DNA of 64,000 bases from SLRI01 sp964460465 (GCA_964460465.1 CAYWSB010000001.1:62001-126000), one strand, 5' to 3'. Shown: positions 28,006-37,108, counted from the first letter of the stretch. Notes: generated from the sequence alone by a model not told the origin. A program made the numbers and translations.

Positions 28006-28491
28006 TCAGAGCGCCTTGAGGATCTGCTCGGCGCCGGAGACCTCCATCATCGGCGGCGCTTCCTCGACCGCCAGCGTCTTCACCACGCCGTCCTCGACGA
28101 CCATGGCGTAGCGCTTCGAGCGGGTGCCGAGCTTGAAGCCGCTGCCGTCGAAATCGAGGCCGATGGCCTTGGTGAACTCCGCGTTGCCGTCGGACAGGAG
28201 CGTGATCTTGTCGCCGCAGCCGGTGGCCTTCGCCCACTCGCGCAGGACGAAGGGATCGTTGACCGCGATGCAGGCGATGGTGTCCACGCCCTTGGTCTTG
28301 AGCGCCGCGTAGTGCTCGAGATAGCTCGGCACGTGCTTGGCGTGGCAGGTCGGCGTGAAGGCGCCGGGCACGGCGAAGAGCACGACCTTCTTGCCCTTCG
28401 TGAGCTCGGCCACGGAAAGGTCGACCAGATCGCCGCCCTTGTCGACCTTGAAGGTCGCCTCGGGCAGCCGGTCACCAACCTTGATCGTCAT
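28006..28491 (-). CDS. peroxiredoxin, Prx5 type
   Basis: 161 aa. The peroxidatic cysteine is Cys49 in VPGAFTPTCHAKHVP, the exact Prx5 signature, followed by IAVNDPFVLREWAKATG and RSKRYAMVVEDG. It reduces hydrogen peroxide and organic hydroperoxides in the cytoplasm with glutaredoxin or thioredoxin as donor. GGGAGGG lies 7 nt before the ATG. It converges on rnhA and is divergent from the YqgE gene, whose start lies 94 bp away. Confidence 0.93.
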   Translation of the reverse strand: MTIKVGDRLPEATFKVDKGGDLVDLSVAELTKGKKVVLFAVPGAFTPTCHAKHVPSYLEHYAALKTKGVDTIACIAVNDPFVLREWAKATGCGDKITLLSDGNAEFTKAIGLDFDGSGFKLGTRSKRYAMVVEDGVVKTLAVEEAPPMMEVSGAEQILKAL

Positions 28492-28585
28492 GAAGCATCC
28501 CTCCCAAATTGGAATCCGCGTATTCGATGGCGTCGGCGGCGGCCGCTCTCTTGTTGCGCCGGCCGTGACCGGTTATCTCTTAGAG

Positions 28586-29161
28586 ATGCAGAACGACGAC
28601 GCCAACGATAACCATTTGGCCGGGATGCTTCTGGTCGCCATGCCCGGCATGCCCGACCCGCGCTTCGACCGGTCGGTGATCTTCCTCTGCGCTCATTCGA
28701 GCGAGGGGGCGATGGGCATCATCGTCAACCAGATCGCCCCGAATGTCGCCTTCGAATCGATCATCGAGCAGCTCGGCATTGAGCCGACCGCAGCCGCCGC
28801 GACGCTCAAGGTGCATGTCGGCGGGCCGGTGGAGAGCAGCCGCGGCTTCGTGCTCCACTCTGCCGACTACGTCCACGAGAACACGCTGATGATCGACGAC
28901 CGCTTCGCGCTGACGGCGACCGTCGATGTGCTGCGCGCGATCGCCAGCGGCGGCGGCCCGAAGCAAAAGGTCTTCGCGCTCGGCTATGCCGGCTGGGCGC
29001 CGGGCCAGCTCGACGCCGAGATCCAGAAGAACGGCTGGCTCATCGCCCCGCCTGACCAGAAGATCGTCTTCGAGCTCGACGACGCCGACAAATGGACGGG
29101 GGCGCTACGCAAGATCGGTGTCGACCCGTCGCTGCTCTCCTCGACCGCCGGCCACGCCTGA
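28586..29161 (+). CDS. YqgE/AlgH-family protein
   Basis: 191 aa, single-domain DUF179. Conserved blocks: LAGMLLVAMPGMPDPRFDRSVIFL, HSSEGAMGIIVNQ, VHVGGPVESSRGFVLHS and GYAGWAPGQLDAEIQKNGWL. Wide bacterial distribution but no settled biochemical role; Pseudomonas AlgH was first tied to alginate regulation. The start ATG 28586 immediately precedes the conserved domain. It follows a 94-bp divergent region shared with the peroxiredoxin gene. Confidence 0.88.
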   Translation: MQNDDANDNHLAGMLLVAMPGMPDPRFDRSVIFLCAHSSEGAMGIIVNQIAPNVAFESIIEQLGIEPTAAAATLKVHVGGPVESSRGFVLHSADYVHENTLMIDDRFALTATVDVLRAIASGGGPKQKVFALGYAGWAPGQLDAEIQKNGWLIAPPDQKIVFELDDADKWTGALRKIGVDPSLLSSTAGHA

Positions 29162-29189
29162 GCGGACGGGCGACCCACAACAACAGGGA

Positions 29190-30175
29190 TGTCGTGCCCG
29201 GGCCGCCGCCATGGTGTTGTGGACGACTTCGCGCGAGCGTGAGCCTGCGTCGCGGCGGATCGCGTCGTGTTCGCCCTCCTCCTCAAGGATCGCCAAAGCT
29301 TGCGGTTTGCAGCGGCTGAACGCACCGAGAAAGGCGTCGCGTCAGGGACGACAGCGTAGCGCAGGCTGGGGATCGCCGTGCCGAGGCCCGAAGCGCCCCG
29401 TCCGGGCGGGCGCGTCGCTGCTTCGCCGCGGTTGATGACGGTGACCGGCACGTCGATGGCCGCGAGGCTCGCGGCCGTGAAATGCGCGCTCGATTCGGGA
29501 TCGACAGCGATCACCGCGCCGATGCGCAAATCGCGGCCGGCACGGCCGAGTACGACGTCGTCGACCTTGCGCAGATCGACGCCGTGCGCCGCGAACCAGG
29601 CGCAATCGACACCCGTTCCGCCCAGATCGCACGAGCGGGCAAAACTTCTGGCATTCAGAGGCCCGCCGGCGAGCTCCAGCACTGCGGCGCCGCCGAGAAA
29701 GAATTCCAGAGCGGCAACCCGATCCGCACGGATCTTGTCGTTCAACGCCGGATCGTCCTGGAGCGTCGTCAGTGCAGCCGTGATGTCGGCGGGCCATGGT
29801 CAGAGTTCACCGACAGCCTCGCCGGCATCCTTGGTGCCAAGTTGCGACGGCCGCACAACCGCGATCACGTAGCCGCGCGCCGCCAAGCGTGACGCGATCC
29901 AGCTCGCCTGGTGCGGCGCCGAGCTCATGCCGCCGTGCGAGACCAGCATGGGCGAAAAGGTGCCTTCGGCGATCGGCGCGTCGCGACGGGCGGCGACAGC
30001 CTCGAAGATCGGGCTCTCGCCGATGACCAATTCGTTGCCGCCGGCACCGGCCGGTGTTGCCACAATTTGACCGCAAGGTCGTCCTGCGCTCGGGTGCGGC
30101 AAGGACGAAGTCGCGCACACCGCCCGCGTCGGCTGCCATGGCCGCTGGCGTTCGGTAGTTGCGGGCGAGCGGCAT
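29190..30175 (-). pseudogene. decayed alpha/beta hydrolase (dienelactone-hydrolase-like)
   Basis: Pieces of one protein lie in successive minus-strand frames: ADAGGVRDFVLAAPER (from about 30128), DLAVKLWQ, then ELVIGESPIFEAVAARRD to LVSHGGMSSAPHQASWIASRLAARGY. A TGA at 29802-29800 interrupts before PADITAALTTLQDDPAL and ALEFFLGGAAVLELAGGP. A further frame change near 29320 breaks the C-terminus (ILEEEGEHDAI). At least three frameshifts and one nonsense codon are needed to restore it. The family is the predicted dienelactone hydrolases (COG4188-like). The nucleophile Ser of the usual GxSxG is Leu or altered in FFLGG, another sign of decay. Confidence 0.8.
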
Positions 30176-30192
30176 GCCGCCCGCCCGCCGGG

Positions 30193-31095
30193 TCATTGCT
30201 GCGGGATCTGCGCTGCTGCGGCCTCCGCGGCCTTGGTCGCCTCCATGCCGCGGATCGCCTTCTGCAGCTTTTCGAAGGCCCGCACCTCGATCTGACGGAC
30301 GCGCTCGCGGCTGATCCCATACTCGGTGCTCAGGTCCTCGAGCGTCGTCGGATTCTCCTTGAGCCGCCGCTCGGTCAGAATGTGCTTCTCGCGCTCGTTG
30401 AGCACGTGCATCGCACTCGCGAGCAGCTCGCGCCGGTGGTCGAGCTCGTCGTCCTCGGCGAGCAGCGTGTCCTGGGTGGCGCGCTCGTCGACCAGCCAGT
30501 CCTGCCACTCCATGTCGCTCTCGGCCCGGAGCGTGGCATTGAGCGAATGATCCGGGCCGTCGAGGCGCCGGTTCATGCTGATCACGTCCTCCTCGGTGAC
30601 GGCCAGCGTCTCGGCGATCTTCTTCACCGCCTCGGGGCTGAGGTCACCCTCCTCGATCGCCTGCATCTGGCTCTTGAGCCGGCGAAGGTTGAAGAAAAGC
30701 TTCTTCTGCGCCGCCGTGGTGCCGAGCTTCACGAGCGACCAGGAATGGAGGATGTATTCCTGGATGGCCGCCCGGATCCACCACATGGCGTAGGTGGCGA
30801 GACGAAAGCCGCGGTCCGGCTCGAATCGCTTGACCGCCTGCATGAGGCCTACATTGCCCTCGGAGATGATCTCGTTCATCGGCAGGCCGTAGCCGCGATA
30901 GCCCATGGCGATCTTGGCGACCAGGCGCAGGTGGCTGGTCACCAGCGTGTGTGCCGCCGCCACGTCGTCGCCCTCGCGCCAACGCTTGGCGAGCATGTAC
31001 TCCTCGTCCGGCTCCAGCATCGGGAACCGCCGAATTTCCTCGAGGTAGCGCGAAAGGCCGCTACCCTCGAGCGGCACGGTGGGAAGACTTGCCAT
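30193..31095 (-). CDS. rpoH: RNA polymerase heat-shock sigma factor 32
   Basis: 300 aa. Region 2: HLRLVAKIAMGYRGYGLPMNEIISEGNVGLMQAVKRFEPDRGFRLATYAMWWIRAAIQEYIL. The RpoH box is recognisable as KKLFFNLRRLKSQ. Region 4.2 is LEDLSTEYGISRERVRQIEVRAFEKLQ. It directs heat-shock transcription. A possible target in this window is the BI-1/YccA gene at 11.5 kb. It follows rluD on the same strand, a conserved alphaproteobacterial order, separated by 179 bp. The hydrolase pseudogene abuts its 3' end. Confidence 0.96.
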   Translation of the reverse strand: MASLPTVPLEGSGLSRYLEEIRRFPMLEPDEEYMLAKRWREGDDVAAAHTLVTSHLRLVAKIAMGYRGYGLPMNEIISEGNVGLMQAVKRFEPDRGFRLATYAMWWIRAAIQEYILHSWSLVKLGTTAAQKKLFFNLRRLKSQMQAIEEGDLSPEAVKKIAETLAVTEEDVISMNRRLDGPDHSLNATLRAESDMEWQDWLVDERATQDTLLAEDDELDHRRELLASAMHVLNEREKHILTERRLKENPTTLEDLSTEYGISRERVRQIEVRAFEKLQKAIRGMEATKAAEAAAAQIPQQ

Positions 31096-31274
31096 CGACG
31101 ACGTCCGTTTGCTCTGGTCTACCGAAAAGCCTAGTTGGTCAACGTGTCCTCGAAAAGAACCCGACGCATCCGCGAATAGTTCCGCTCCGCACGCTCGGCC
31201 ACACGATTAACATCCCCGGCCGGGCGCTGTGCAGTGAAAAATGCGTAACGGCAAGCAACAACACGGCAGCTGCG

Positions 31275-32249
31275 TCACGATACACGCGCCAAATCGAGAA
31301 GTCGATCGAATATCGCCGGAGGCGCGGATTCGAAGCGCAGTCTCTCGCCCGTATGGGGATGCGTAACGCCGAGAATCTTGGCGTGCAATGCGATCCGGTC
31401 CAAATCGTGGAGGGCGGCGGCCAGGGCCGGCGGCAGCGCCGGCGGCTTGCGCGGCTTGTAGACGCGGTCGCCGAGCAACGGATGGCCGATGCTCGCGAGA
31501 TGGACCCGGATCTGGTGGGTGCGGCCGGTCTCGAGGCTAAGCTCGAGCCGGGCAACCCGCGTCCCCGCGGCCGCCAGCACGCGATAGCGCGTCACCGCCC
31601 GCTTGCCGCCGTCGACGATCGCCATGCGCTTCCTGTCCGTCGGATGCCGCGCGATCGGCTGGTCGACCACCCCTTCGGGCGGGCTCGGCAGGCCCAGGAC
31701 CAGGGCCTCGTAGCGCCGCTCGACGCTGTGCACGGTGAATTGCCCGGCCAAGCCCTGATGGACCCGGTCGTGCTTGGCAACCACCAGGAGGCCGCTGACG
31801 TCCTTGTCGATACGGTGCACGATCCCCGGCCGCTGCACCCCGCCGATGCCGGAGAGGCTGCCGCCACAATGCGCCAGCAGCGCGTGGACCAGCGTGCCGC
31901 GGCTGTGCCCTGCAGCCGGGTGGACCACGAGCCCCGCCGGCTTGTCCACGACCAGCAGGTCGTCGTCCTCGTAGACGATGACGAGCGGCAGGGGCTCGGG
32001 CACCAGGGTCGAGGGCTCCGCGGGCGGGACGCGCAGCGCGTAGCGCTCGCCCGGTTTGACCCGCCGCTTGCCCTCCGTTACCACCGCGTCGCCGAGCGAG
32101 AGGTGGCCCTCGCTCAAGAGGGCCTGCAGGCGCGATCGGGAGAGGCCGCCAAGCCGCTCGGCGAGCACAACATCGAGCCGGCGGCCGGCCTCGTCCGCCC
32201 GGATCTCGACCTCGGACCGGGCAGCCGGCTCAGCCACCTGCCGGCACAC
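31275..32249 (-). CDS. rluD: RluA-family 23S rRNA pseudouridine synthase (RluD-like)
   Basis: 324 aa. An S4 RNA-binding domain (RRLDVVLAERLGGLSRSRLQALLSEG) precedes the synthase domain with VDKPAGLVVHPAAGH, the catalytic Asp in GIVHRIDKDVSGLLVVAK and the end motif ETGRTHQIRVHLASIGHPLLGD. The S4 domain and the place upstream of rpoH fit RluD, which modifies helix 69 of 23S rRNA; RluC is the alternative. The GTG start at 32249 lacks a strong ribosome site; GTG 32237 is possible. Confidence 0.9.
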   Translation of the reverse strand: MCRQVAEPAARSEVEIRADEAGRRLDVVLAERLGGLSRSRLQALLSEGHLSLGDAVVTEGKRRVKPGERYALRVPPAEPSTLVPEPLPLVIVYEDDDLLVVDKPAGLVVHPAAGHSRGTLVHALLAHCGGSLSGIGGVQRPGIVHRIDKDVSGLLVVAKHDRVHQGLAGQFTVHSVERRYEALVLGLPSPPEGVVDQPIARHPTDRKRMAIVDGGKRAVTRYRVLAAAGTRVARLELSLETGRTHQIRVHLASIGHPLLGDRVYKPRKPPALPPALAAALHDLDRIALHAKILGVTHPHTGERLRFESAPPAIFDRLLDLARVS

Positions 32250-32281
32250 CGGGGCGGCGCTTCACGTTGATCGAGCGGTCG

Positions 32282-32587
32282 ATGGAACGGTATCTGGGCA
32301 TCATCAAGATCTTCAACATCGTGGCGGCGGTGGTGATCGTCCTGGGCGTTGCGGCGCTCGCCTGGCTGCTGGTCGAGCGGTCGCGCGAGGGTGGCGATCG
32401 CCGGGCGGTGGCCGACACGGGCTCGATCGCCCTCCCCGCCGGCTTCACCATAAAGGAAATGGCGGCAACAGGTGAGTTTCTCTTTCTGCTCGTGAGCGAC
32501 GACGCCGGCGCCACCCTCCTGTTGCGCCTCGACCCGCGCGACCCGGCTGGTGCTGCCGCCTTCGTCGTCGAGACGGCGCGCCCTTGA
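32282..32587 (+). CDS. small membrane-anchored protein (DUF6476-like)
   Basis: 101 aa with one N-terminal membrane helix (IIKIFNIVAAVVIVLGVAALAWLL) and a short outer domain rich in beta-strand pattern (IALPAGFTIKEMAATGEFLFLLVSDDAGATLLLRLDPR). The length and layout resemble the small alphaproteobacterial DUF6476 proteins, but I am not certain. Function unknown. ATG 32282 is preferred over TTG 32267. Its stop overlaps the start of the methyltransferase gene by 4 bp, so the two are cotranslated; it is divergent from rluD. Confidence 0.65.
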   Translation: MERYLGIIKIFNIVAAVVIVLGVAALAWLLVERSREGGDRRAVADTGSIALPAGFTIKEMAATGEFLFLLVSDDAGATLLLRLDPRDPAGAAAFVVETARP

Positions 32588-33858
32588 GCCGGCTGCGCGG
32601 CAGGCGGCACGGCCGCGCCGCTGCGGCAGCGACCCTGGAGGTCACGGTGACTGAACTCGGGGCCCAGGGCGACGGCCTGGCCGACCATGGCGGCGAGCGG
32701 CTGGTCGTTCCGCTCGGCCTGCCCGGCGAGCGCTGGGAGGTGCGGCGACGCGGCCGAGAGCGGATCGTCGAGCCCGTCGCCTGCCGCGTGGCGAGCGCCT
32801 CCCGACAGCCGCCTATCTGCCCGTATTTCGGCGCCTGCGGCGGTTGCGCCCTGCAGCACCTGAGCGATGCCACCTACGTCGCCCTCAAGATCGCCCGCAT
32901 CGAGGGGGCGCTGCGGGCCCGCGGCCTCGCTGCCCCGGCGCCGATCCGGCTGCACCGCAGCGCGCCCGGCAGCCGACGGCGGCTGCGGCTGGGCTTCTCC
33001 GGCGACGGCAGGCTCGGCTTCCGGCAGCGTCTGGGCCACCGCCTCGTGCCGGTCACCGCCTGCCCGATCGCCCGGCCGGCGCTGGTCGCGCTGATCGAGC
33101 CGCTGGGCCGGCTGCTGCGCCGGCTCCGGGCCGCCCGATCGGGCGGGGAGGTGACGCTCACCGCCCTCGACGACGGGCCCGAGATTGTGCTGCACATCCC
33201 GGCCGACCCGGGCCTCGACGACCGCGAGGCGCTGGCCGCCTTCGCCGGGGTGCAGGGCCTCGTGCGCCTCGCCATTGCCGTGGCCGGGGCGTCGCCCGAG
33301 CCCGTGGTGGTGCGGCTGCCGCCGACCGTGACAATCGCCGGCCTGCCGGTCGCCGTGCCGCCGGCCGCCTTCCTCCAGGCCACCGCCGATGGCGAGTCGG
33401 CGCTGCAGGACTTCGTCGCCCGGGAGCTTGCCGGATTGCCCAAGGTCGTGGACCTCTTCGCCGGACTCGGCACGCTCAGCCTGGGACTGGCGGCCGCCGG
33501 GGCGCATGTGCGGTGCTTCGACGCGGCCGCCGAACTGGTCGCCGCCGTCCGCCACCCGCACGTGCAAGCCGCCCGCCGCGACCTCTTCGCGAGCCCGCTC
33601 CAGCCCGACGATCTCGACGGCAGCGACGCGGTCGTCCTCGACCCGCCGCGGGCCGGTGCTGCGGCCCAGACCGAGGCCCTGGCGCAGAGTACGGTGCCGC
33701 GGATCGTCTACGCGTCCTGCGAGCCCGCCACCTTCGCCCGCGATGCCGCCATCCTGGTCCGGGCGGGCTACCGGCTCACTGCCCTCGAGGCCATCGACCA
33801 GTTCCTCTTTGCCCCGGACGTCGAGCTCGCCGCCGCCTTCATGCGCGTAGCCCCTTGA
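32584..33858 (+). CDS. TrmA/RlmD-family RNA (uracil-5-)-methyltransferase
   Basis: 424 aa. An N-terminal TRAM domain (LEVTVTELGAQGDGLAD) is followed by an iron-sulfur motif CPYFGACGGCALQHL, the SAM-binding motif VVDLFAGLGTLSLGL, motif IV VVLDPPRAGA and the nucleophile Cys in VYASCEPATFARD. The family makes 5-methyluridine in rRNA or tRNA from SAM; which RNA is modified cannot be told. A TTG start overlaps the upstream stop (TTGA). The tRNA-Glu gene begins 41 bp downstream. Confidence 0.87.
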   Translation: MSRLRGRRHGRAAAAATLEVTVTELGAQGDGLADHGGERLVVPLGLPGERWEVRRRGRERIVEPVACRVASASRQPPICPYFGACGGCALQHLSDATYVALKIARIEGALRARGLAAPAPIRLHRSAPGSRRRLRLGFSGDGRLGFRQRLGHRLVPVTACPIARPALVALIEPLGRLLRRLRAARSGGEVTLTALDDGPEIVLHIPADPGLDDREALAAFAGVQGLVRLAIAVAGASPEPVVVRLPPTVTIAGLPVAVPPAAFLQATADGESALQDFVARELAGLPKVVDLFAGLGTLSLGLAAAGAHVRCFDAAAELVAAVRHPHVQAARRDLFASPLQPDDLDGSDAVVLDPPRAGAAAQTEALAQSTVPRIVYASCEPATFARDAAILVRAGYRLTALEAIDQFLFAPDVELAAAFMRVAP

Positions 33859-33899
33859 TCGCCGGCGGCCGAGCTTCTAAGTACACGCCATCCGAGCAA

Positions 33900-33974
33900 G
33901 ACCCCTTCGTCTAGCGGTCAGGACGTCAGCCTCTCACGCTGAAAACACGGGTTCGATTCCCGTAGGGGTCGCCA
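33900..33974 (+). tRNA. tRNA-Glu (anticodon CTC), CCA encoded
   Basis: A full cloverleaf: the 7-bp acceptor stem GACCCCT / AGGGGTC, D-arm TCGTCTAGCGGTCAGGA, anticodon stem TCAGC / GCTGA with loop CTCTCAC (anticodon CTC), the T-arm ACGGGTTCGATTCCCGT, discriminator G, and CCA at 33972-33974. The 3' half is overlapped on the opposite strand by the end of the phytase-like gene. Confidence 0.95.
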
Positions 33975-35307
33975 CTTTCCAGCCGACCGACCGGCACAGC
34001 ATCAGCGCAGCAGCAGGAGCTTCGACCTCGAGCAGCACGAGCTCGTTGTCGTCGGCACGGCCGGGCGTGCGTCCTGCCGAGTACGGGTAGTTGTTGTCGT
34101 TGCCGACGACGATGTGACGCTCGTCCACGATGTCGACGCTTTCGATCGTGACGAACGGGAAGGTGAACACGCCGTCGATCGTACCCTGCCGCGCGATCCC
34201 GTCCGGATCGGCGATTGTCATGAGATCGATATAGCCGAGCTTCGTCACCACGCCCTCATTGTCGACCGCCTCGAGATCGACCAGGTAGACCCGCTTGAAG
34301 GCGGCAGGCTCGGGCATGTCGAGGCGCGGATCGCCCTGCTGCCAGTCGCGCTCGATCACCAGGGCGCGGCGCTCGTCGATCAGGTTGAGATCGCCGATCG
34401 CGTGGGCGGCGTCCTCGAGTGGATAGTAGAGGATCTCCGGTGACCAGCCGCCACCGGTGGTGTCGAAGGCGAGGATACGGACCACCGGACGGCCGCCCTT
34501 CGTTTCGTAGCGGCCGCTTTCGTGGTCGTAGAGCTGCCCCTCGAGCATCGGCCGGAGCGTCGTGCCGTCGGCGTCGAGGCCCAGACCCTCGAAGCCGCGG
34601 CTGCGGCGGAGGTTGAACGGCGGGGCCGCCTCGTCCGGAGCCGCCTGGAGCGCGATGCGGTGATGATCCGGGGATCGGATCGGCAGGCCGTCGATCTCGG
34701 TCTCGACGAACGCGGTCACCCGACCCGTCGCGTCGACGCGGCCCAGGTAGGGGCCGAACTCGTCGCCGATCCAGTAGCCGTCGCGCACAGGCTGGATGCC
34801 CTCGGGATCGAGATCGGCGCCGGTGAGGTAGCGGGTTTCGCTGTGCTCGGTCGTGATCGGGTAGGGAATCAGCCGGTCGGGATCGGCGAGAAAGACGGTC
34901 TCCTCGAGCGCCAGCCGGCCGCCCGCCCAATCGGGCCGGGCGATGTGCAGCATCAGCATGGCGTCGGCGGAGTTGGCGCGGCTGCCGAAGCCGTTGTCCG
35001 TCAGCAGCAGATAGCGACCGTCGCCGAGATGCCGGATGCCGGAGAAGCCCTGCAGCGCCTGGCCGGGGAACGGCCTGGCGAGGCCGGTCCGCCCGCTGAC
35101 CATGGCGTAGGGCGTCTCGTGGCGCCGGTTGTCGGCGAAGCGGCCGGCCATGAAGAGACCGCGCGGCGCGTCGGCGGGCGGCAGGACGAAGGTCTGCGCC
35201 GGCAGGATCGCGTGACCGACGAGCGTCGCCGTGGCGGCCTCAGGGGCGGCCATGAGCGGTGCGGCGACGAGCGTCAGGCTCGCGCCAAGGAGGACGGGGC
35301 GCAGCAT
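33934..35307 (-). CDS. secreted esterase-like/phytase-like protein
   Basis: 457 aa. A signal peptide (LLGASLTLVAAPLMA, cleaved near AAP) precedes a beta-propeller-like domain of the 'esterase-like activity of phytase' family: FSGIRHLGDGRYLLLTDNGFGSR, DLDPEGIQPVRDGYWIGDEFGPYLG, RGFEGLGLDADG and VVGNDNNYPYSAG. It is probably periplasmic and acts on phosphate esters or related compounds; the true substrate is unknown. The last ~12 residues (ATPTGIEPVFSA) are the antisense of the tRNA-Glu gene, so the original C-terminus may have been replaced. Confidence 0.82.
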   Translation of the reverse strand: MLRPVLLGASLTLVAAPLMAAPEAATATLVGHAILPAQTFVLPPADAPRGLFMAGRFADNRRHETPYAMVSGRTGLARPFPGQALQGFSGIRHLGDGRYLLLTDNGFGSRANSADAMLMLHIARPDWAGGRLALEETVFLADPDRLIPYPITTEHSETRYLTGADLDPEGIQPVRDGYWIGDEFGPYLGRVDATGRVTAFVETEIDGLPIRSPDHHRIALQAAPDEAAPPFNLRRSRGFEGLGLDADGTTLRPMLEGQLYDHESGRYETKGGRPVVRILAFDTTGGGWSPEILYYPLEDAAHAIGDLNLIDERRALVIERDWQQGDPRLDMPEPAAFKRVYLVDLEAVDNEGVVTKLGYIDLMTIADPDGIARQGTIDGVFTFPFVTIESVDIVDERHIVVGNDNNYPYSAGRTPGRADDNELVLLEVEAPAAALMLCRSVGWKVATPTGIEPVFSA

Positions 35308-35412
35308 CTCTGGTCGTCTCCAGCGGTTCGACCCGAACTGGAAGAGCTCCCTAGCACCGCTCGATGGTGTCGCCTCTACAAGCTGATGACAAAGCGATCG
35401 GCCAGCCCCGGC

Positions 35413-36210
35413 TCAGGCGCTGCCGGCTTCGGCCTCCTCCTCGGCGTCGCGCTCGGCCTTCTTCTTCTCGGCCATCCGCACGAGGATGATCGAGAGCTCG
35501 TAGAGCAGGATGATCGGCACGCCGAGACCGATCTGGCTGATGATGTCGGGCGGGGTGAGCAGGGCGGCCACCACGAACACGCCGACGATGGCGTATTTGC
35601 GATTGCGGGCGAGGCCGGCCGAGGAGACGATGCCGACCCGGCCCATCAGGGTCAGCGCCACCGGCAATTGGAACGATATGCCGAAGGCGAAGATCAGCTT
35701 CATCACGAGATCGAGATACTCGCCCACCCGCGCCTCGAGCTGGATCGGCAGGGCCCCGTCGACGCCGGCGGTCTCGAAGCTGATGAAGAAGCGCCAGGCG
35801 AGCGGGAAGATGACGTAGTAGACCATGGCCCCGCCCATGAAGAAGAGCACCGGCGTGGCGCAGAGGAAGGGCAGGAAGGCCTGCTTCTCGTTGCGATAGA
35901 GGCCCGGGGCGATGAAGAGATAGAGCTGGGTCGCGACGAACGGGAAGGTGATGAACGCGCCGGCGAAAAAGGCAACCTTGATGTAGGTGAAGAACGCCTC
36001 GGTCAGCCCGGTGTAGATCATCCGCCGATCGGTCTGGCCCTCGTAGATCTCGGCCAGCGGGCGGACCAGAAAGGCATAGATCTGCTCGGCAAAGAAGTAG
36101 CAGACGACGAAGCCGAGGAGGATCGCGGCGGCGCTGTACATCAGCCGATTGCGCAGCTCGAGCAGATGGTCGAGCAGCGGCATCTCGCGGTCGTCGATGT
36201 CCTTGATCAC
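35413..36210 (-). CDS. tatC: Sec-independent translocase protein TatC
   Basis: 265 aa with six membrane helices. Family features: the N-terminal MPLLDHLLELRNRL (signal-recognition region), FITFPFVATQLYLFIAPGLYRNEKQ (conserved Glu of the first periplasmic loop region), and GRVGIVSSAGLARNRKYAIV. TatC binds twin-arginine signal peptides in the inner membrane. GTG 36210 is the inferred start, 37 bp after the tatB stop; frames further upstream run antisense-like and Arg-rich. A charged C-terminal tail (KKKAERDAEEEAEAGSA) is present. Confidence 0.95.
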   Translation of the reverse strand: MIKDIDDREMPLLDHLLELRNRLMYSAAAILLGFVVCYFFAEQIYAFLVRPLAEIYEGQTDRRMIYTGLTEAFFTYIKVAFFAGAFITFPFVATQLYLFIAPGLYRNEKQAFLPFLCATPVLFFMGGAMVYYVIFPLAWRFFISFETAGVDGALPIQLEARVGEYLDLVMKLIFAFGISFQLPVALTLMGRVGIVSSAGLARNRKYAIVGVFVVAALLTPPDIISQIGLGVPIILLYELSIILVRMAEKKKAERDAEEEAEAGSA

Positions 36211-36247
36211 CTGTCGCGTCCGGTCATGAGGAAGCGCGGAGCCCTGT

Positions 36248-36736
36248 CTAGCCACGCGGCGGAGACGCCTGGTCGGCAGCGGCCGCTTCGGGCGCCTTCT
36301 CGGGCGGTGCCCCGGCAATCGCATCGGCGGCCCGGGCTGTCGGCAACGGGATCGCGGGCTCGGCCGAGTCGGGCAGCGCCGGCCGGGTCGCGGGCTTCGC
36401 GGCGGGCTTGCGCACGTTGGAGGGCTTGGCCGCCGCGGCGCTGGACTCCTGCTCGACGTCGAACGCCCGCTCGAGCTCGTCGTCGGGGTCGACGAAGTCC
36501 TTCACCGCCTTTCTGAAGTTCGTGCTGCCGGCCCGATCGATCGATTTCTTGATCTCGTCGAGCTCGGCCTCGCGCGCCATGTCGTCCAGCGAACGCTGGA
36601 AGTCGCGTGCCAGGGCACGCGCCTTGCCGGTCCACTGGCCGATGGTGCGCGCCACCTTGGGCAGATCCTTCGGGCCGATCACGATGAGCGCCACCAGCAT
36701 GATGACGGCCATCTCGGCCCAGCCGAGGTCGAACAT
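36248..36736 (-). CDS. tatB: Sec-independent translocase protein TatB
   Basis: 162 aa. The N-terminal helix with MFDLGWAEMAVIMLVALIVIGPKDLP carries the TatB-type Glu8 and the hinge GP, followed by an amphipathic helix and a long Ala/Pro-rich acidic tail. TatB and TatC form the receptor complex for folded Tat substrates. It sits between tatA and tatC, 35 bp after tatA. Confidence 0.94.
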   Translation of the reverse strand: MFDLGWAEMAVIMLVALIVIGPKDLPKVARTIGQWTGKARALARDFQRSLDDMAREAELDEIKKSIDRAGSTNFRKAVKDFVDPDDELERAFDVEQESSAAAAKPSNVRKPAAKPATRPALPDSAEPAIPLPTARAADAIAGAPPEKAPEAAAADQASPPRG

Positions 36737-36771
36737 GGGCGGATGTCACTCCAGCGCCAGCGGGATGCCTC

Positions 36772-37011
36772 TCAGCTCTTGGCGGCCTCGTCCTTGACGG
36801 GCGAGGAGCGGTCGATGGTGACCTCCTGCTCCTTGGAGCCCTCCGACAGCGACTTCGTCGCCGTGCCCACGTCCTCGTCGTCCTTCATGCCCTTCTTGAA
36901 GTTCTTCACGCCGGCCGCCACGTCGCCCATCACCTTCGGCAGCTTGCCCGCGCCGAACAGGATCAGGACGATCACGAGGATCAGGACGACCTGCCAGATA
37001 CCGATACTCAT
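36772..37011 (-). CDS. tatA: Sec-independent translocase protein TatA
   Basis: 79 aa. MSIGIWQVVLILVIVLILFGAGKLPKVMGD is the short membrane helix and FGxGKLP hinge of TatA, followed by the amphipathic helix VAAGVKNFKKGMKDDE. TatA oligomers form the translocation pore. First gene of tatABC; the scp operon lies 97 bp upstream on the same strand, so cotranscription is likely. Candidate Tat cargo in this window is the TesA-like hydrolase. Confidence 0.95.
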   Translation of the reverse strand: MSIGIWQVVLILVIVLILFGAGKLPKVMGDVAAGVKNFKKGMKDDEDVGTATKSLSEGSKEQEVTIDRSSPVKDEAAKS

Positions 37012-37108
37012 TTGGGAAACCTCTCGATGCCAGAAGGCGCCGGCCGCAGCGGCTGCGCCGAGTCTGTAGATGTTGGCTCAGTGTGGCAAAAAAGACCGGG
37101 CCACGCAA

